From Bog-756 sp963738545 (lineage in GTDB: Bacteria > Actinomycetota > Acidimicrobiia > Acidimicrobiales > RAAP-2), in assembly GCA_963738545.1 (NCBI GenBank), contig CAVTXA010000008.1:868001-932000 (forward strand): a stretch of DNA of 64,000 nucleotides, written 5' to 3'. The notes under the pieces were generated by a model. It had not been told where the DNA came from. It searched no databases and saw nothing but the letters and a program-made list of their open reading frames with translations. The position numbers were made by a program, and so were the translations under genes. This document shows, in pieces, positions 16,963 to 24,340 of this stretch. Each line of letters opens with the position of its first letter. The first letter of the stretch is position 1.

Positions 16963-18639
16963 TCAGATGGGGCGGGTCCAGCGGAAGGCGAGCATGGCGA
17001 TGTCGTCGTCCGGACCGTCGCTATCCAGGGTGGAGGTGATGGTGGAGAGCAGATCGTCGAGCGTCGCGTTGGTCGTGGCTGCGGCGAGGGCCAAGCGCTT
17101 CATCCCCACGTCGATGCTCTCACCTCGACGCTCCACCAATCCGTCGGTGTACGCAACCAGGGCCGACCCCGGAGCCAGCTGGAAGGTAGTTGGCGTGTAG
17201 GCAACATGAGTGACACCAAGGGGAAGTCCCACAACGGTGTGGGCAAAGTCGACCTGTTCCTTCGAGAGAATGAGGGGATCCAGGTGTCCGGCATTTGCCA
17301 CGGTGATCACGCCGGATTCCACGTCGCCGACGCCCACCAACACCGTGGCCAAGTGCCCGTCTCGATTGACATTCAGCTGTCGTGAGCACATCTCGAGGAC
17401 CACATCCGGTGGGTGTCCCTCAGTGAGATAGGCCCGGACCGTGAATCGCATCCGGGCCATAATCGCAGCAGCACTGACCCCTTTTCCTGAGACATCGCCG
17501 ACCGCAAACGCGAAGTGATGCCGGTCGATATCGATGATGCTGAACCAATCGCCACCGATCTCAACGCCGTGAGCACCGGCCACATAGCGGGAAGCGATTT
17601 CCAAATTCGGAATGGACGGGTTGCGCTGGGGGAGAAGCGCCTGTTGGAGTGTCTCCGCGATGGACCGCTGCTCTCCGTACAGGTCATCCAGCTGAACGTA
17701 GAGATCGGCGATCGTCTGGGCGTCACGAAGGGCGTGACGGCGACGCCTGACCAGCTGATAGGTGACAATGGCCGTACCAACGGTGAGGGCCGCACCTCCC
17801 ACCAGAAAGACCCAAGGGAGCGCGCCGCCCAAGCTCCCGCCCAGGGGAAGTCGTGGTGAGGTCACGAGCGTCACCGACGAATTGCCAAACGGTATCGACT
17901 CACGGACGGTATCTCCGGTAATCGGCAGTTGGTTGAGAGGCAGGTCTGTGGTGGCCAAAGCTCCGAGGTCTGCCTTGGGACCGAGGTACGTGGCGAAGTT
18001 CAAATCGGCGAATGCCGAATTGCTCTCGACCGGCACCTGCCGATTGGCCGGGATGGCACGCTCGGCAGAGATGACCAGCGTCGGATCCTTCGAGTTGGCC
18101 ACGGCGTAGACGATCCTCTGGGTTCCCTGCGACCGCACCGAGGTTACCTCGAACGTCGGACTGGTCACTGCCTTGTTGACCAGTGCGAGTGACTGTGGCG
18201 AATGCGGATCCACGAGAGGTGCTTCTCCCACCGACGAGATCGGCACCCACGAAGCACCCACCTTCTTCCATAAGGTGGCCGAGGCAAATGGCTTTCCCGA
18301 GCCGACATAGCTGGATCCGAACTGCTCGAACTGTTGGGTGCTATCTCCGGTTGCCGTCTCGATCTCGAGCGTGGTCGTTAACGGATTCTCGAGACTGGAA
18401 ATCGTCGAGCTCAGCAACGCAGCGGCCTGATGCGTCTGGACCTCCAGCAGCCGGTGCTCATTGTGGCGGTTCAACGTCCAGGCCGTCCAGGCAACCGAGA
18501 CCGTGATCACCAAGCCGACTAGCGCGACGATGAACGTAGCGCGGCCCGGGCTGATCCCCTCAGCCGTCTGAGGAGTGCTGTCAACCTCAAGCCTTGCCCT
18601 CGAGGCGAGCGACCGCTCATGGGATGAGACCGTCGTCAT
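16963..18639 (-). CDS. Membrane-bound SpoIIE-type phosphatase with extracytoplasmic sensor
   Basis: About 558 residues from the ATG giving MTTVSSHERSLASRARLEVD; an ATG 20 codons earlier is possible and neither has a strong ribosome site. Transmembrane helix 1 (ATFIVALVGLVITVSVAW) is followed by a roughly 240-residue periplasmic CHASE-like sensor, helix 2 (ALPWVFLVGGAALTVGTAIV) and a cytoplasmic coil (LYVQLDDLYGEQRSIAETLQ). A PP2C/SpoIIE catalytic domain follows (VEIGGDWFSII, FAVGDVSGKGVSAA, NAGHLDPL, VAYTDGLVERRG, DDDIAMLAFRW). It likely senses an external cue and dephosphorylates a STAS partner, feeding the sigma factor encoded nearby. Confidence 0.9.
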   Translation of the reverse strand: MTTVSSHERSLASRARLEVDSTPQTAEGISPGRATFIVALVGLVITVSVAWTAWTLNRHNEHRLLEVQTHQAAALLSSTISSLENPLTTTLEIETATGDSTQQFEQFGSSYVGSGKPFASATLWKKVGASWVPISSVGEAPLVDPHSPQSLALVNKAVTSPTFEVTSVRSQGTQRIVYAVANSKDPTLVISAERAIPANRQVPVESNSAFADLNFATYLGPKADLGALATTDLPLNQLPITGDTVRESIPFGNSSVTLVTSPRLPLGGSLGGALPWVFLVGGAALTVGTAIVTYQLVRRRRHALRDAQTIADLYVQLDDLYGEQRSIAETLQQALLPQRNPSIPNLEIASRYVAGAHGVEIGGDWFSIIDIDRHHFAFAVGDVSGKGVSAAAIMARMRFTVRAYLTEGHPPDVVLEMCSRQLNVNRDGHLATVLVGVGDVESGVITVANAGHLDPLILSKEQVDFAHTVVGLPLGVTHVAYTPTTFQLAPGSALVAYTDGLVERRGESIDVGMKRLALAAATTNATLDDLLSTITSTLDSDGPDDDIAMLAFRWTRPI

Positions 18640-18777
18640 GTCGTCAGTCCCCGTCGGGACTCGGCATCGAACTCGGGGCCGGTTTGCATGGTCGCTCATC
18701 GTTGCAGGCAGGATCCGATTGGGCAATACCGTCGGGCCGATCACTTCGCCGACACATGCGTGCTGGGAGAGTTCTAT

Positions 18778-18801
18778 GTTTGGCGAGTATTTCGCTGGGT
18801 A
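18778..18801 (+). promoter_or_regulatory. SigF/SigB-type promoter before the stress operon
   Basis: GTTT, 15-nt spacer, GGGTA, ending about 10 bp before the ATG of the hemerythrin-like gene, so the transcript would have a very short leader. Genes downstream on this strand include the STAS, RsbW-like and sigma factor genes, so the site fits autoregulation of the sigma factor. Confidence 0.6.
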
Positions 18802-18811
18802 GAGGCCATCT

Positions 18812-19414
18812 ATGGAGAACTATCCCCGTCCGTTACGGGCACTCGAAGAGGAGCGCTCGTTGCTCATCCGGTGTCTGGAGCGACTTGAGGTGACTGAGGT
18901 GGCCGTCGAGCGGGCCGACGTGGCCTTCGCCACTGCGCTCCTCGCCGCCCGTTATGAAAACGTCCTGGCGGACGCCTTCTATCCACAGATTGTGGACGCA
19001 CTGGGGATGCAAGTTGCGGTGGTGCATGCTGAGAAGCTGCTCGCTCAGGTGCGAGATGCCGTTGCCACGGTTCGTGCGGACCTGCGTGGAGTCTCGCCCC
19101 TAGATGCTCATCTCGGCGACCCAAGCGGCCTGGAGGAAGACATCGACTCCATGGCAGCCTCATTGCGCTCGCTCCTGCGGTATGAGGAGGACGAACTGTT
19201 CGAGCTCGTGGAGCTCCTAAGCCCTGCCGATGGAGACAGCCTTCGCGAGAGGATCGACAACATCAGTGCGCATCAGACGAGCCTCCCAGATCCCCCTGGA
19301 AACTCAATGGCACGAAAACTGGCCGAATTCGGCGAGAACGTGTCCCTGGCATGGAACGACCATGCGACGTCGTGGCATCCAGGCATCGATAGCATCATGA
19401 ACGAGCCAAGGTGA
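18812..19414 (+). CDS. Hemerythrin-like helical protein lacking most histidine ligands
   Basis: A 200-residue all-helical protein. Spacing of helices and the motifs LADAFYPQIVDAL and LLRYEEDELFELVELL resemble hemerythrin HHE four-helix bundles, where these positions read HxxxEExxLFP. Here the histidines are replaced (YEN, YEED), so a normal di-iron site is unlikely. The family assignment is therefore tentative. It is preceded by a stress-sigma-type promoter and followed by the anti-sigma/sigma genes. Confidence 0.5.
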   Translation: MENYPRPLRALEEERSLLIRCLERLEVTEVAVERADVAFATALLAARYENVLADAFYPQIVDALGMQVAVVHAEKLLAQVRDAVATVRADLRGVSPLDAHLGDPSGLEEDIDSMAASLRSLLRYEEDELFELVELLSPADGDSLRERIDNISAHQTSLPDPPGNSMARKLAEFGENVSLAWNDHATSWHPGIDSIMNEPR

Positions 19415-19492
19415 GCTGGGACGGAACGAACGTGGTCCGCCGCTACCCTTGTAGCAGCCGCTGGCCGTCGTGCAGTCGACCTTGGCTGAGCC

Positions 19493-19534
19493 GAACGACA
19501 GCAGTACCTTGAGGAACGACAGCAGTACCTTGAG
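19493..19534 (+). repeat. Two perfect tandem copies of a 21-bp unit
   Basis: The unit GAACGACAGCAGTACCTTGAG occurs twice head to tail (starting at 19493 and 19514) in the gap before the STAS gene. It could be a duplicated binding site or replication slippage. Confidence 0.8.
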
Positions 19535-19630
19535 AAGGACGGCGGTCCCGTTCGGCATGCGCCTGTGGCATGTGAGGGGCAAGCCCGACCTCAGCTGTAT
19601 TCCGATACCCCGAGATGAGAGAGAGCCTCA

Positions 19631-19972
19631 GTGGACCAGGCATTTGGAGTAACGGAGCATGATGAGGAGGGAGTGATTCGCGTCGCAGTGTCGGGTGAGG
19701 TCGACGTTGCCACTGCCCCGGTGCTCCGTGAGCACCTGTACCAGGCCGTTGATCGCGGCGCCGGACCGGTGATTGTTGATCTTCTTGCTGTCACCTTCAT
19801 CGATTCCACCGCCCTCGGCGTCCTGATCGGCTCTTTGGAACGGGGCAAGGGGAACGGAGTCGACCTCAGGATCGTCCTCAAAGAGCCGAGGCTCATCAAG
19901 ATCTTCGAGATCACTGGTCTGACCGAACTATTCTCCCTGTTCCCTTCGATTGCCGAGGCGGTAGCAGGATGA
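19631..19972 (+). CDS. STAS-domain anti-anti-sigma factor
   Basis: A 113-residue RsbV-like protein starting at GTG. IRVAVSGEVDVATAPVLREHL forms the first strands and helix, and VIVDLLAVTFIDSTALGVL carries the phosphorylatable Ser in IDSTALG. It lies upstream of an RsbW-like gene and the sigma gene in the canonical rsbV-rsbW-sigB order, so it is the likely antagonist of that anti-sigma factor. Confidence 0.9.
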   Translation: MDQAFGVTEHDEEGVIRVAVSGEVDVATAPVLREHLYQAVDRGAGPVIVDLLAVTFIDSTALGVLIGSLERGKGNGVDLRIVLKEPRLIKIFEITGLTELFSLFPSIAEAVAG

Positions 19973-20009
19973 GTGAGTTCGACTCATGGTTCGATGGGAT
20001 GTGCCACTG

Positions 20010-20405
20010 ATGGATGACCCTGTGCAACTTACGATCCCGGTCCAGTCGGATCTCGTCGTGCTCGCTCGGCTGACCGCGGCCACCGTCGCATCTCGAGCCG
20101 GATTCGACGTGGAGGAGGTCGAAGACCTGCGGCTGGCCGTCGACGAATTGTGCGTATCCATCGTGAACGGTTCCGCTGTCGGCCGGCTCAATCTGACGTT
20201 TCTTAGTGAGGACGGCAGCGTCGAGGTGATTTGCGCTTTGGACGGCCCGGGCCCTGCGCCAGTTGAGACCGAAGACGATTACGGCGAACACGACCTCTCT
20301 GCCCGCATCCTCGACGCTCTCGTGGATGAGCACGGTGAGGAGATAGGCGACGGCGAGCGCCGTGCCTGGTTGCGCAAGCGGAGCCAGCGGCACGAACACC
20401 CATGA
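20010..20405 (+). CDS. RsbW-like anti-sigma factor (divergent GHKL fold)
   Basis: About 131 residues from ATG (MDDPVQLTIPVQSDLV); another ATG eight codons upstream is possible. It has the RsbW size and layout, with EDLRLAVDELCVSIVNGS at the N-box position and CALDGPGPAP near G1. The Asn expected in the N box and a clear G2 box are not seen, so kinase activity is doubtful; it may act mainly by binding the sigma factor. Its stop overlaps the sigma gene start (ATGA), a strong sign of partnership. Confidence 0.8.
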   Translation: MDDPVQLTIPVQSDLVVLARLTAATVASRAGFDVEEVEDLRLAVDELCVSIVNGSAVGRLNLTFLSEDGSVEVICALDGPGPAPVETEDDYGEHDLSARILDALVDEHGEEIGDGERRAWLRKRSQRHEHP

Positions 20406-21148
20406 CCCCCTCGCCACGAAATCCTGCGGGAATTCGAGAGACGTTCACCGAGTTCGCCGGCAGCCGCGACGAGGAGCTCCGGAACAGGCTCGTCGAGCAG
20501 CATCTCGGTCTTGCCCATCAGTTGGCCCGGCGATTCACCAACCGAGGCGAACCCTACGACGATCTCGTCCAGGTTGCCTCAATGGCCCTGGTGAAATCCG
20601 TTGACCGCTTCGATGCAGACCGCGGTGTTGAGTTCAGCACGTTTGCAACCCGAACCATCATCGGGGAGCTGAAGCGCCATTTTCGAGACAAGGGCTGGGC
20701 CATCCGGGCCCCACGTCGGATCCAAGAGCTCTATCTAGCGTTGGGGCCCTCCATCGAGACGCTGACACAACAACTGGGCAGACCTCCGACTGTGACTGAA
20801 ATCGCTGAGCTGGTTGACGCCAGCGAGGAATCGGTACTCGAGGCCATGGAAGCCGGTCAGCACTATCGGACGACATCCATTGACGCACCGAACCGCGAAG
20901 ACGGAACCTTGTCGAGTCGTCTTGGCGAGGTAGACGCCGGATACACAGGTACTGATGACCGGCTGCTTCTCGCCCTCTCACTTGCCGACCTCCCGGAGCG
21001 TGAGCGAACAATCATCAATCTTCGGTTTGTCGAGGGGCTAACACAGTCGGAGATTGCCGCTCAGGTGGGGCTGAGTCAGATGCATGTTTCACGGCTCCTG
21101 GCAGCAAGCTTGGCTCAACTCAGGGAGTCGTTCGTTCAGGATTCCTAG
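20402..21148 (+). CDS. sigF: SigB/SigF/SigG-type stress sigma factor
   Basis: A 248-residue group 3 sigma-70 factor. Region 2: VEQHLGLAHQLARRF, DDLVQVASMALVKSVDRF and FSTFATRTIIGELKRHF. Region 3: LGRPPTVTEIAELVDASEE. Region 4: LPERERTIINLRFVEGLTQS and LSQMHVSRLLAASLAQLRE. It lacks regions 1.1 and 1.2. The gene is coupled to the RsbW-like gene by a 4-bp overlap. It should recognise GTTT/GGGTA promoters, three of which are found in the 13.2-18.8 kb stretch. Confidence 0.93.
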   Translation: MTPSPRNPAGIRETFTEFAGSRDEELRNRLVEQHLGLAHQLARRFTNRGEPYDDLVQVASMALVKSVDRFDADRGVEFSTFATRTIIGELKRHFRDKGWAIRAPRRIQELYLALGPSIETLTQQLGRPPTVTEIAELVDASEESVLEAMEAGQHYRTTSIDAPNREDGTLSSRLGEVDAGYTGTDDRLLLALSLADLPERERTIINLRFVEGLTQSEIAAQVGLSQMHVSRLLAASLAQLRESFVQDS

Positions 21149-21453
21149 GATGGTGTCGCGCTCCTGGACCTCCTACCTGGATGTTCTTCGAGACGCCCGA
21201 GACTTCACAGCGCCCGCCTCGGGGGAAGGTCACCACTCGCCGACGGAACTCCTCGATGTCCCCGATCAAACCAGGGTTCTTCCGAGCGGCGTGCCGGAGG
21301 TACCGAACTGGCCAGGACGCTACTTCGTCGATATCCCTCCTCAATCCGACAACCTGTACGCTCAACTTCCGGATCTGAAGGGCAGGTCCTCGGATTTCAT
21401 CCGTTCCGATTAGTCATCGAGAGTTTTCGGTGGTGGCCATCAACCCGATGCCG
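21149..21453. other. Intergenic region of about 300 bp before tRNA-Met
   Basis: No convincing gene. A minus-strand frame of about 80-100 codons (with LRRDIDEVASWPVRYLRHAA) and a plus-strand frame beginning right after the sigma stop are both open, but neither has a ribosome site or a recognisable family. Low confidence for either being coding. Confidence 0.4.
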
Positions 21454-21526
21454 GGGGCAGTAGCTCAGTGGTCAGAGCAGGGGACTCATAATCCCTCGGT
21501 CGCAGGTTCGATCCCTGCCTGCCCCA
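21454..21526 (+). tRNA. tRNA-Met (CAT), elongator-like
   Basis: Cloverleaf of 73 nt. The acceptor GGGGCAG pairs with CTGCCCC, D stem GCTC/GAGC, anticodon arm GGGGA-CTCATAA-TCCCT (anticodon CAT), T arm GCAGG-TTCGATC-CCTGC, discriminator A. The paired 1-72 ends argue against an initiator tRNA; a tRNA-Ile with modified CAT is possible. The gene is intact although an insertion element begins at its 3' end. Confidence 0.93.
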
Positions 21527-21537
21527 CACTGTGATGT
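21521..21537 (+). repeat. Left 17-bp direct repeat, overlapping the tRNA-Met 3' end
   Basis: GCCCCACACTGTGATGT. The first six bases are the last six of the tRNA gene. The identical sequence lies at the far side of the insertion element. Confidence 0.9.
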
Positions 21538-22930
21538 AAGACCACGCCTGATCCTTGACGGATCGATAACGGCTGATCTTGGACACGGTAACGCCTGATC
21601 CTTGTCGTAGTAACGGCTGATCCTTGACACTCCGGCCCCACCGGCCTCCGCTGTTTGCAGTGAGAGGAGGTGGGCCGAGTGTTCATGGAGCTGAGCAAGG
21701 TGCAACAGCGTTACGACGCCGTCCTAGGCGTCATTCGAGATGGCCTCACCGTGACCGAGGTGGCCGAGGCCTGTGGCGTGAGCCGACAGAGCGTGTATTC
21801 CTGGCTGAAACGCTATGAGGAGGGTGGACTGGAGGCCCTGGCTGAGCAGTCCCATCGCCCCAAGTCCTGTCCCCACCAGATCGCACCGGTGATCGAGGCC
21901 CGCATCCTCGAGATGCGTCGCCAACACCCGAGGTGGGGCCCCATCCGGCTGGTCCACCAGCTGGAGCGGGAACGGAAGAAGGACGTCCCCTCCCACATGG
22001 CCATCTATCGGGCCCTGGTCCGCCACGACCTGATCGAGCCCAAGGCCATGCGCAAGAAGCTCCCCACCTACAGACGTTGGGAACGGGGACGGCCCATGGA
22101 GCTCTGGCAGATGGACATCGTGGGCGGCGTCCTCTTGGAGGACGGCACCGAGTGCAAGGTCCTCACCGGGGTGGACGACCACTCCCGGTTCTGCGTCTGC
22201 GCCGGCAGCATGGTCCGGGCCACGGCCCGACCGGTCTGCGGGTTTCTCGGACAGGCTATGGAGCGCCATGGCGTTCCCGAGGAAATTTTGACGGACAATG
22301 GCAAGGTCTTCACCAATCGATTCGGCCTGAAGCCCACCGAGGTGCTCTTCGACAAGATCTGCCGGGAGAACGGGATCAAGCACCGCCTCACCGCCCCCGC
22401 GTCCCCCACCACCACGGGAAAAGTAGAGCGGTTCCACCGGACCTTCCGACAGGAGTTCCTGGCCGGGCAGATCTTCCCCAGCCGGCGCGTCGCCCAGAAG
22501 GCCCTGGATACCTGGGTCGAGGAGTACAACAAGGACCGACCCCACCAGAGCCTCGGCATGCTCACCCCGGCCGAGCGCTTCTATGTGGGACGAGACGAGG
22601 ACTCGCCGATGCCACCGCTCGATCTGAGCCGACTCCGTGAGGATCGCTCGGGTGACGACTGGGTCTCCCGGACCGTCTCCACGGTGGGCACCATCTCGGT
22701 GTCCAACCAAGTGCTCAGTGCGGGCAAGTACCGGAGTGGGGAGATCGTCGATGTCCGGGTGACCGAGAAGCTCCTCGAGGTCTGGGCAGGGAAGGAGCTG
22801 ATCAAGACCGTGCTGCGCACATCGAAGGGGGTGGTGCGGAAGAAGCGAGCCGAAGTCCACTAGAAATATTGAATCGGAGTGTCAATCATCAACCGTTACT
22901 GATCTGACAAGCTTCACCCGTTACTGCACA
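21538..22930 (+). mobile_element. IS481-like insertion element at the tRNA-Met 3' end
   Basis: About 1.4 kb between two 17-bp direct repeats. The left end has four iterated 15-bp units of the form CGSCTGATCYTTGDC (starting at 21545, 21570, 21592, 21614). The right end has two inverted units (22881-22895 and 22906-22920). The innermost left and right units share a longer imperfect inverted repeat with TTGACACTCCG. Such multiple end sites are expected for transposase binding. One transposase gene fills the interior. Confidence 0.85.
21670..22863 (+). CDS. IS481-type DDE transposase
   Basis: A 397-residue transposase. The N-terminal helix-turn-helix is GLTVTEVAEACGVSRQSVYSWL, followed by the HTH_29/32-like linker. 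The integrase core carries the acidic residues in WQMDIVGG (first D), LTDNGKVF (second D) and GKVERFHRTFRQEF (E). A C-terminal Mu-like beta-barrel domain is present (SVSNQVLSAGKYRSGE, then EVWAGKELIKTVLR). The frame is intact, so the element may be active. An alternative start a few codons in (MELSKVQQRYDAV) is possible. No IstB-like helper ATPase is present. Confidence 0.93.
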   Translation: MGRVFMELSKVQQRYDAVLGVIRDGLTVTEVAEACGVSRQSVYSWLKRYEEGGLEALAEQSHRPKSCPHQIAPVIEARILEMRRQHPRWGPIRLVHQLERERKKDVPSHMAIYRALVRHDLIEPKAMRKKLPTYRRWERGRPMELWQMDIVGGVLLEDGTECKVLTGVDDHSRFCVCAGSMVRATARPVCGFLGQAMERHGVPEEILTDNGKVFTNRFGLKPTEVLFDKICRENGIKHRLTAPASPTTTGKVERFHRTFRQEFLAGQIFPSRRVAQKALDTWVEEYNKDRPHQSLGMLTPAERFYVGRDEDSPMPPLDLSRLREDRSGDDWVSRTVSTVGTISVSNQVLSAGKYRSGEIVDVRVTEKLLEVWAGKELIKTVLRTSKGVVRKKRAEVH

Positions 22931-22947
22931 GCCCCACACTGTGATGT
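22931..22947 (+). repeat. Right 17-bp direct repeat of the insertion element
   Basis: Exact copy of the 17-bp sequence at the tRNA-Met 3' end, closing the element. Confidence 0.9.
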
Positions 22948-22955
22948 GCAATTTC

Positions 22956-22995
22956 AGGGTGATCCTTGAGGAACTAGTTCCGGGCGATCCTGAAG
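22956..22995 (+). repeat. Extra transposon-end-like units beyond the right direct repeat
   Basis: Two units (AGGGTGATCCTTGAG at 22956 and CGGGCGATCCTGAAG at 22981), spaced 25 bp, resemble the left-end units of the neighbouring element and lie 8 bp after the right direct repeat, the same arrangement seen after the left repeat. Likely the remnant end of a second related element. Confidence 0.55.
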
Positions 22996-23049
22996 TGGGT
23001 TTCGGTAGTTCCGTGACATTGGGGAAAAGTGCCCATCCGTGACGGGGTG

Positions 23050-23328
23050 TCAGTCGACAGGACCGAAGGTCCGTCCCGTCCAGGCGAAGACCGGTGCCAA
23101 CCTGCCGTCGGGAAGCGGCCCCACGTGCCCGGTCCGGAGGTAACGGTGTCGTTGCCCGTCCGTCATGACGACGAACAGTTCGTCGGCGTCACTCACGATG
23201 GCCGCTTCGTGACCATCCATCGGTCCCCCGTCGAGGAGGGCGATTTCGGTTGGACTACCGGCCGGGGGAACGGTCACGTCGTCCAGGATGGCAAACAGTC
23301 GTCGGTTGGGCAACGGAGGGTTATCCAT
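23050..23328 (-). CDS. Hypothetical protein (92 aa)
   Basis: A compact protein, MDNPPLPNRRLFAILDDVTV onwards, with EIALLDGGPMDGHEAAI and YLRTGHVGPLPDGRLAPVF. The GGPMDGHEA stretch is a pattern seen in small uncharacterised proteins, probably a beta-rich fold. The chosen ATG excludes a basic, non-coding-looking upstream extension. Function unknown. It lies just past the insertion element. Confidence 0.6.
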   Translation of the reverse strand: MDNPPLPNRRLFAILDDVTVPPAGSPTEIALLDGGPMDGHEAAIVSDADELFVVMTDGQRHRYLRTGHVGPLPDGRLAPVFAWTGRTFGPVD

Positions 23329-23533
23329 GCTTGGTGATCGGTGGAGCCAACCAGGACTTCCGTATCGGGCCGTCGATCCGGCACATGCGATACTGTGCCT
23401 CGACAGCCGTGGTCCAAATGCCATGAGAGTGGTGCCCCTCGGTCGCCCGGCCCGCCGACGCAGGGCCCTACCGGAGCCCCGGGCACCGGACCAGTGGAGC
23501 CGCATTGGTCGAACAGTCACTACGAGGAGAGTC

Positions 23534-23902
23534 ATGGACATCGAGGAGTTCTACAGCAGTGACGAACGTCGTCGGCAGTCGGCCGAAGTCGAGCTGGGCA
23601 CGAACTGGTTCGACGCCAAGGGGAGTCGCTACGAACTCAGTTGGGTGCAGGAAACCGGAGAGCTCTATGTGATGCTGGAACTCGTCCCCGAGGTGGACTC
23701 GTGGACGCCTTTCGGTGACAGTGAAGTCGAAGAGATCCCTGTCGATCGAGTTCTGGTGATGGTGGTGGGATACATCCCAACCCTCGACGAGGTCGAACGT
23801 ATCCTGTCCGGCTGGCCCGAACAGATGGCCAAGCCGGACGGTATCTCGTGGGTGGCGGAGCGACTGCGATCGAACGGGATTCCCGCCGCCGCACCTTCCT
23901 GA
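23534..23902 (+). CDS. Hypothetical protein (122 aa)
   Basis: An acidic protein starting at an ATG with GAGGAGA seven bases upstream. MDIEEFYSSDERRRQSAEVE is followed by strands WFDAKGSRYELSWVQETGELY and LVMVVGYIPTLDEVERIL. The alternation of strands and a final helix (ISWVAERLRSNG) suggests a small alpha/beta domain. No family or function recognised. Confidence 0.65.
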   Translation: MDIEEFYSSDERRRQSAEVELGTNWFDAKGSRYELSWVQETGELYVMLELVPEVDSWTPFGDSEVEEIPVDRVLVMVVGYIPTLDEVERILSGWPEQMAKPDGISWVAERLRSNGIPAAAPS

Positions 23903-23971
23903 GGTTCCCGTGATCCCGGTGACCGGACGAGATAGGGTCCGAGGTGTCGCCGGAGTGAGTGAGGAACAGGG

Positions 23972-24337
23972 GTGCGGATGGAACTAGTCGTCGATCTTTT
24001 CACGGGGGACGTCGTGCTCCGACGCCACCAGGACCTGAAGCGATTCTCGGTGCAGGCCCGGCTGGTCCACCCCGGGGACGGCCCGGAAGTGGGGGCCCTG
24101 GGTGCCCTGTCCGCGGCACTGCGTGTCCATGAGGCGGGCACCGTCGGACCGGACGGGGACGTGCTGGTCCCCACGGCAACCGTGCGGCGGCTGGCGGTCG
24201 ACGCGGCCAGGGAGAAGGGGTCGTCGCTCGACCCCGACTGGGAATCGGAGTTCAGCGGCATGATCCGGTACGCGGCCACCAAGGGTTGGACGTCCGAGGA
24301 TGGCGCCTTGCGGGCCCATGTGGAATGGGAGGGCTGA
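23972..24337 (+). CDS. Hypothetical protein (about 120 aa)
   Basis: MELVVDLFTGDVVLRRHQDL onwards, with a basic middle and LAVDAAREKGSSLDPDWES, and a Trp-containing C-terminus (KGWTSEDGALRAHVEW). Start at GTG or the ATG two codons later. It ends 3 bp before the LLM oxidoreductase start, so the two are probably co-transcribed. Unknown function. Confidence 0.6.
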   Translation: MRMELVVDLFTGDVVLRRHQDLKRFSVQARLVHPGDGPEVGALGALSAALRVHEAGTVGPDGDVLVPTATVRRLAVDAAREKGSSLDPDWESEFSGMIRYAATKGWTSEDGALRAHVEWEG

Positions 24338-24340
24338 AGC

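Noticed and set aside
21120..21400. Minus-strand frame with LRRDIDEVASWPVRYL, considered as a gene
   Set aside because: No ribosome site, overlaps the sigma gene end, no recognisable family.
10512..22947. Considered as one large integrative element between tRNA-Asn and tRNA-Met
   Set aside because: No integrase other than the small IS transposase, and no repeat of the tRNA-Asn end elsewhere in the window.
22998..23024. GTTT-N17-GGGGAA considered as another SigF promoter
   Set aside because: The -10 element does not match GGGTA, and no gene follows on that strand within 500 bp.
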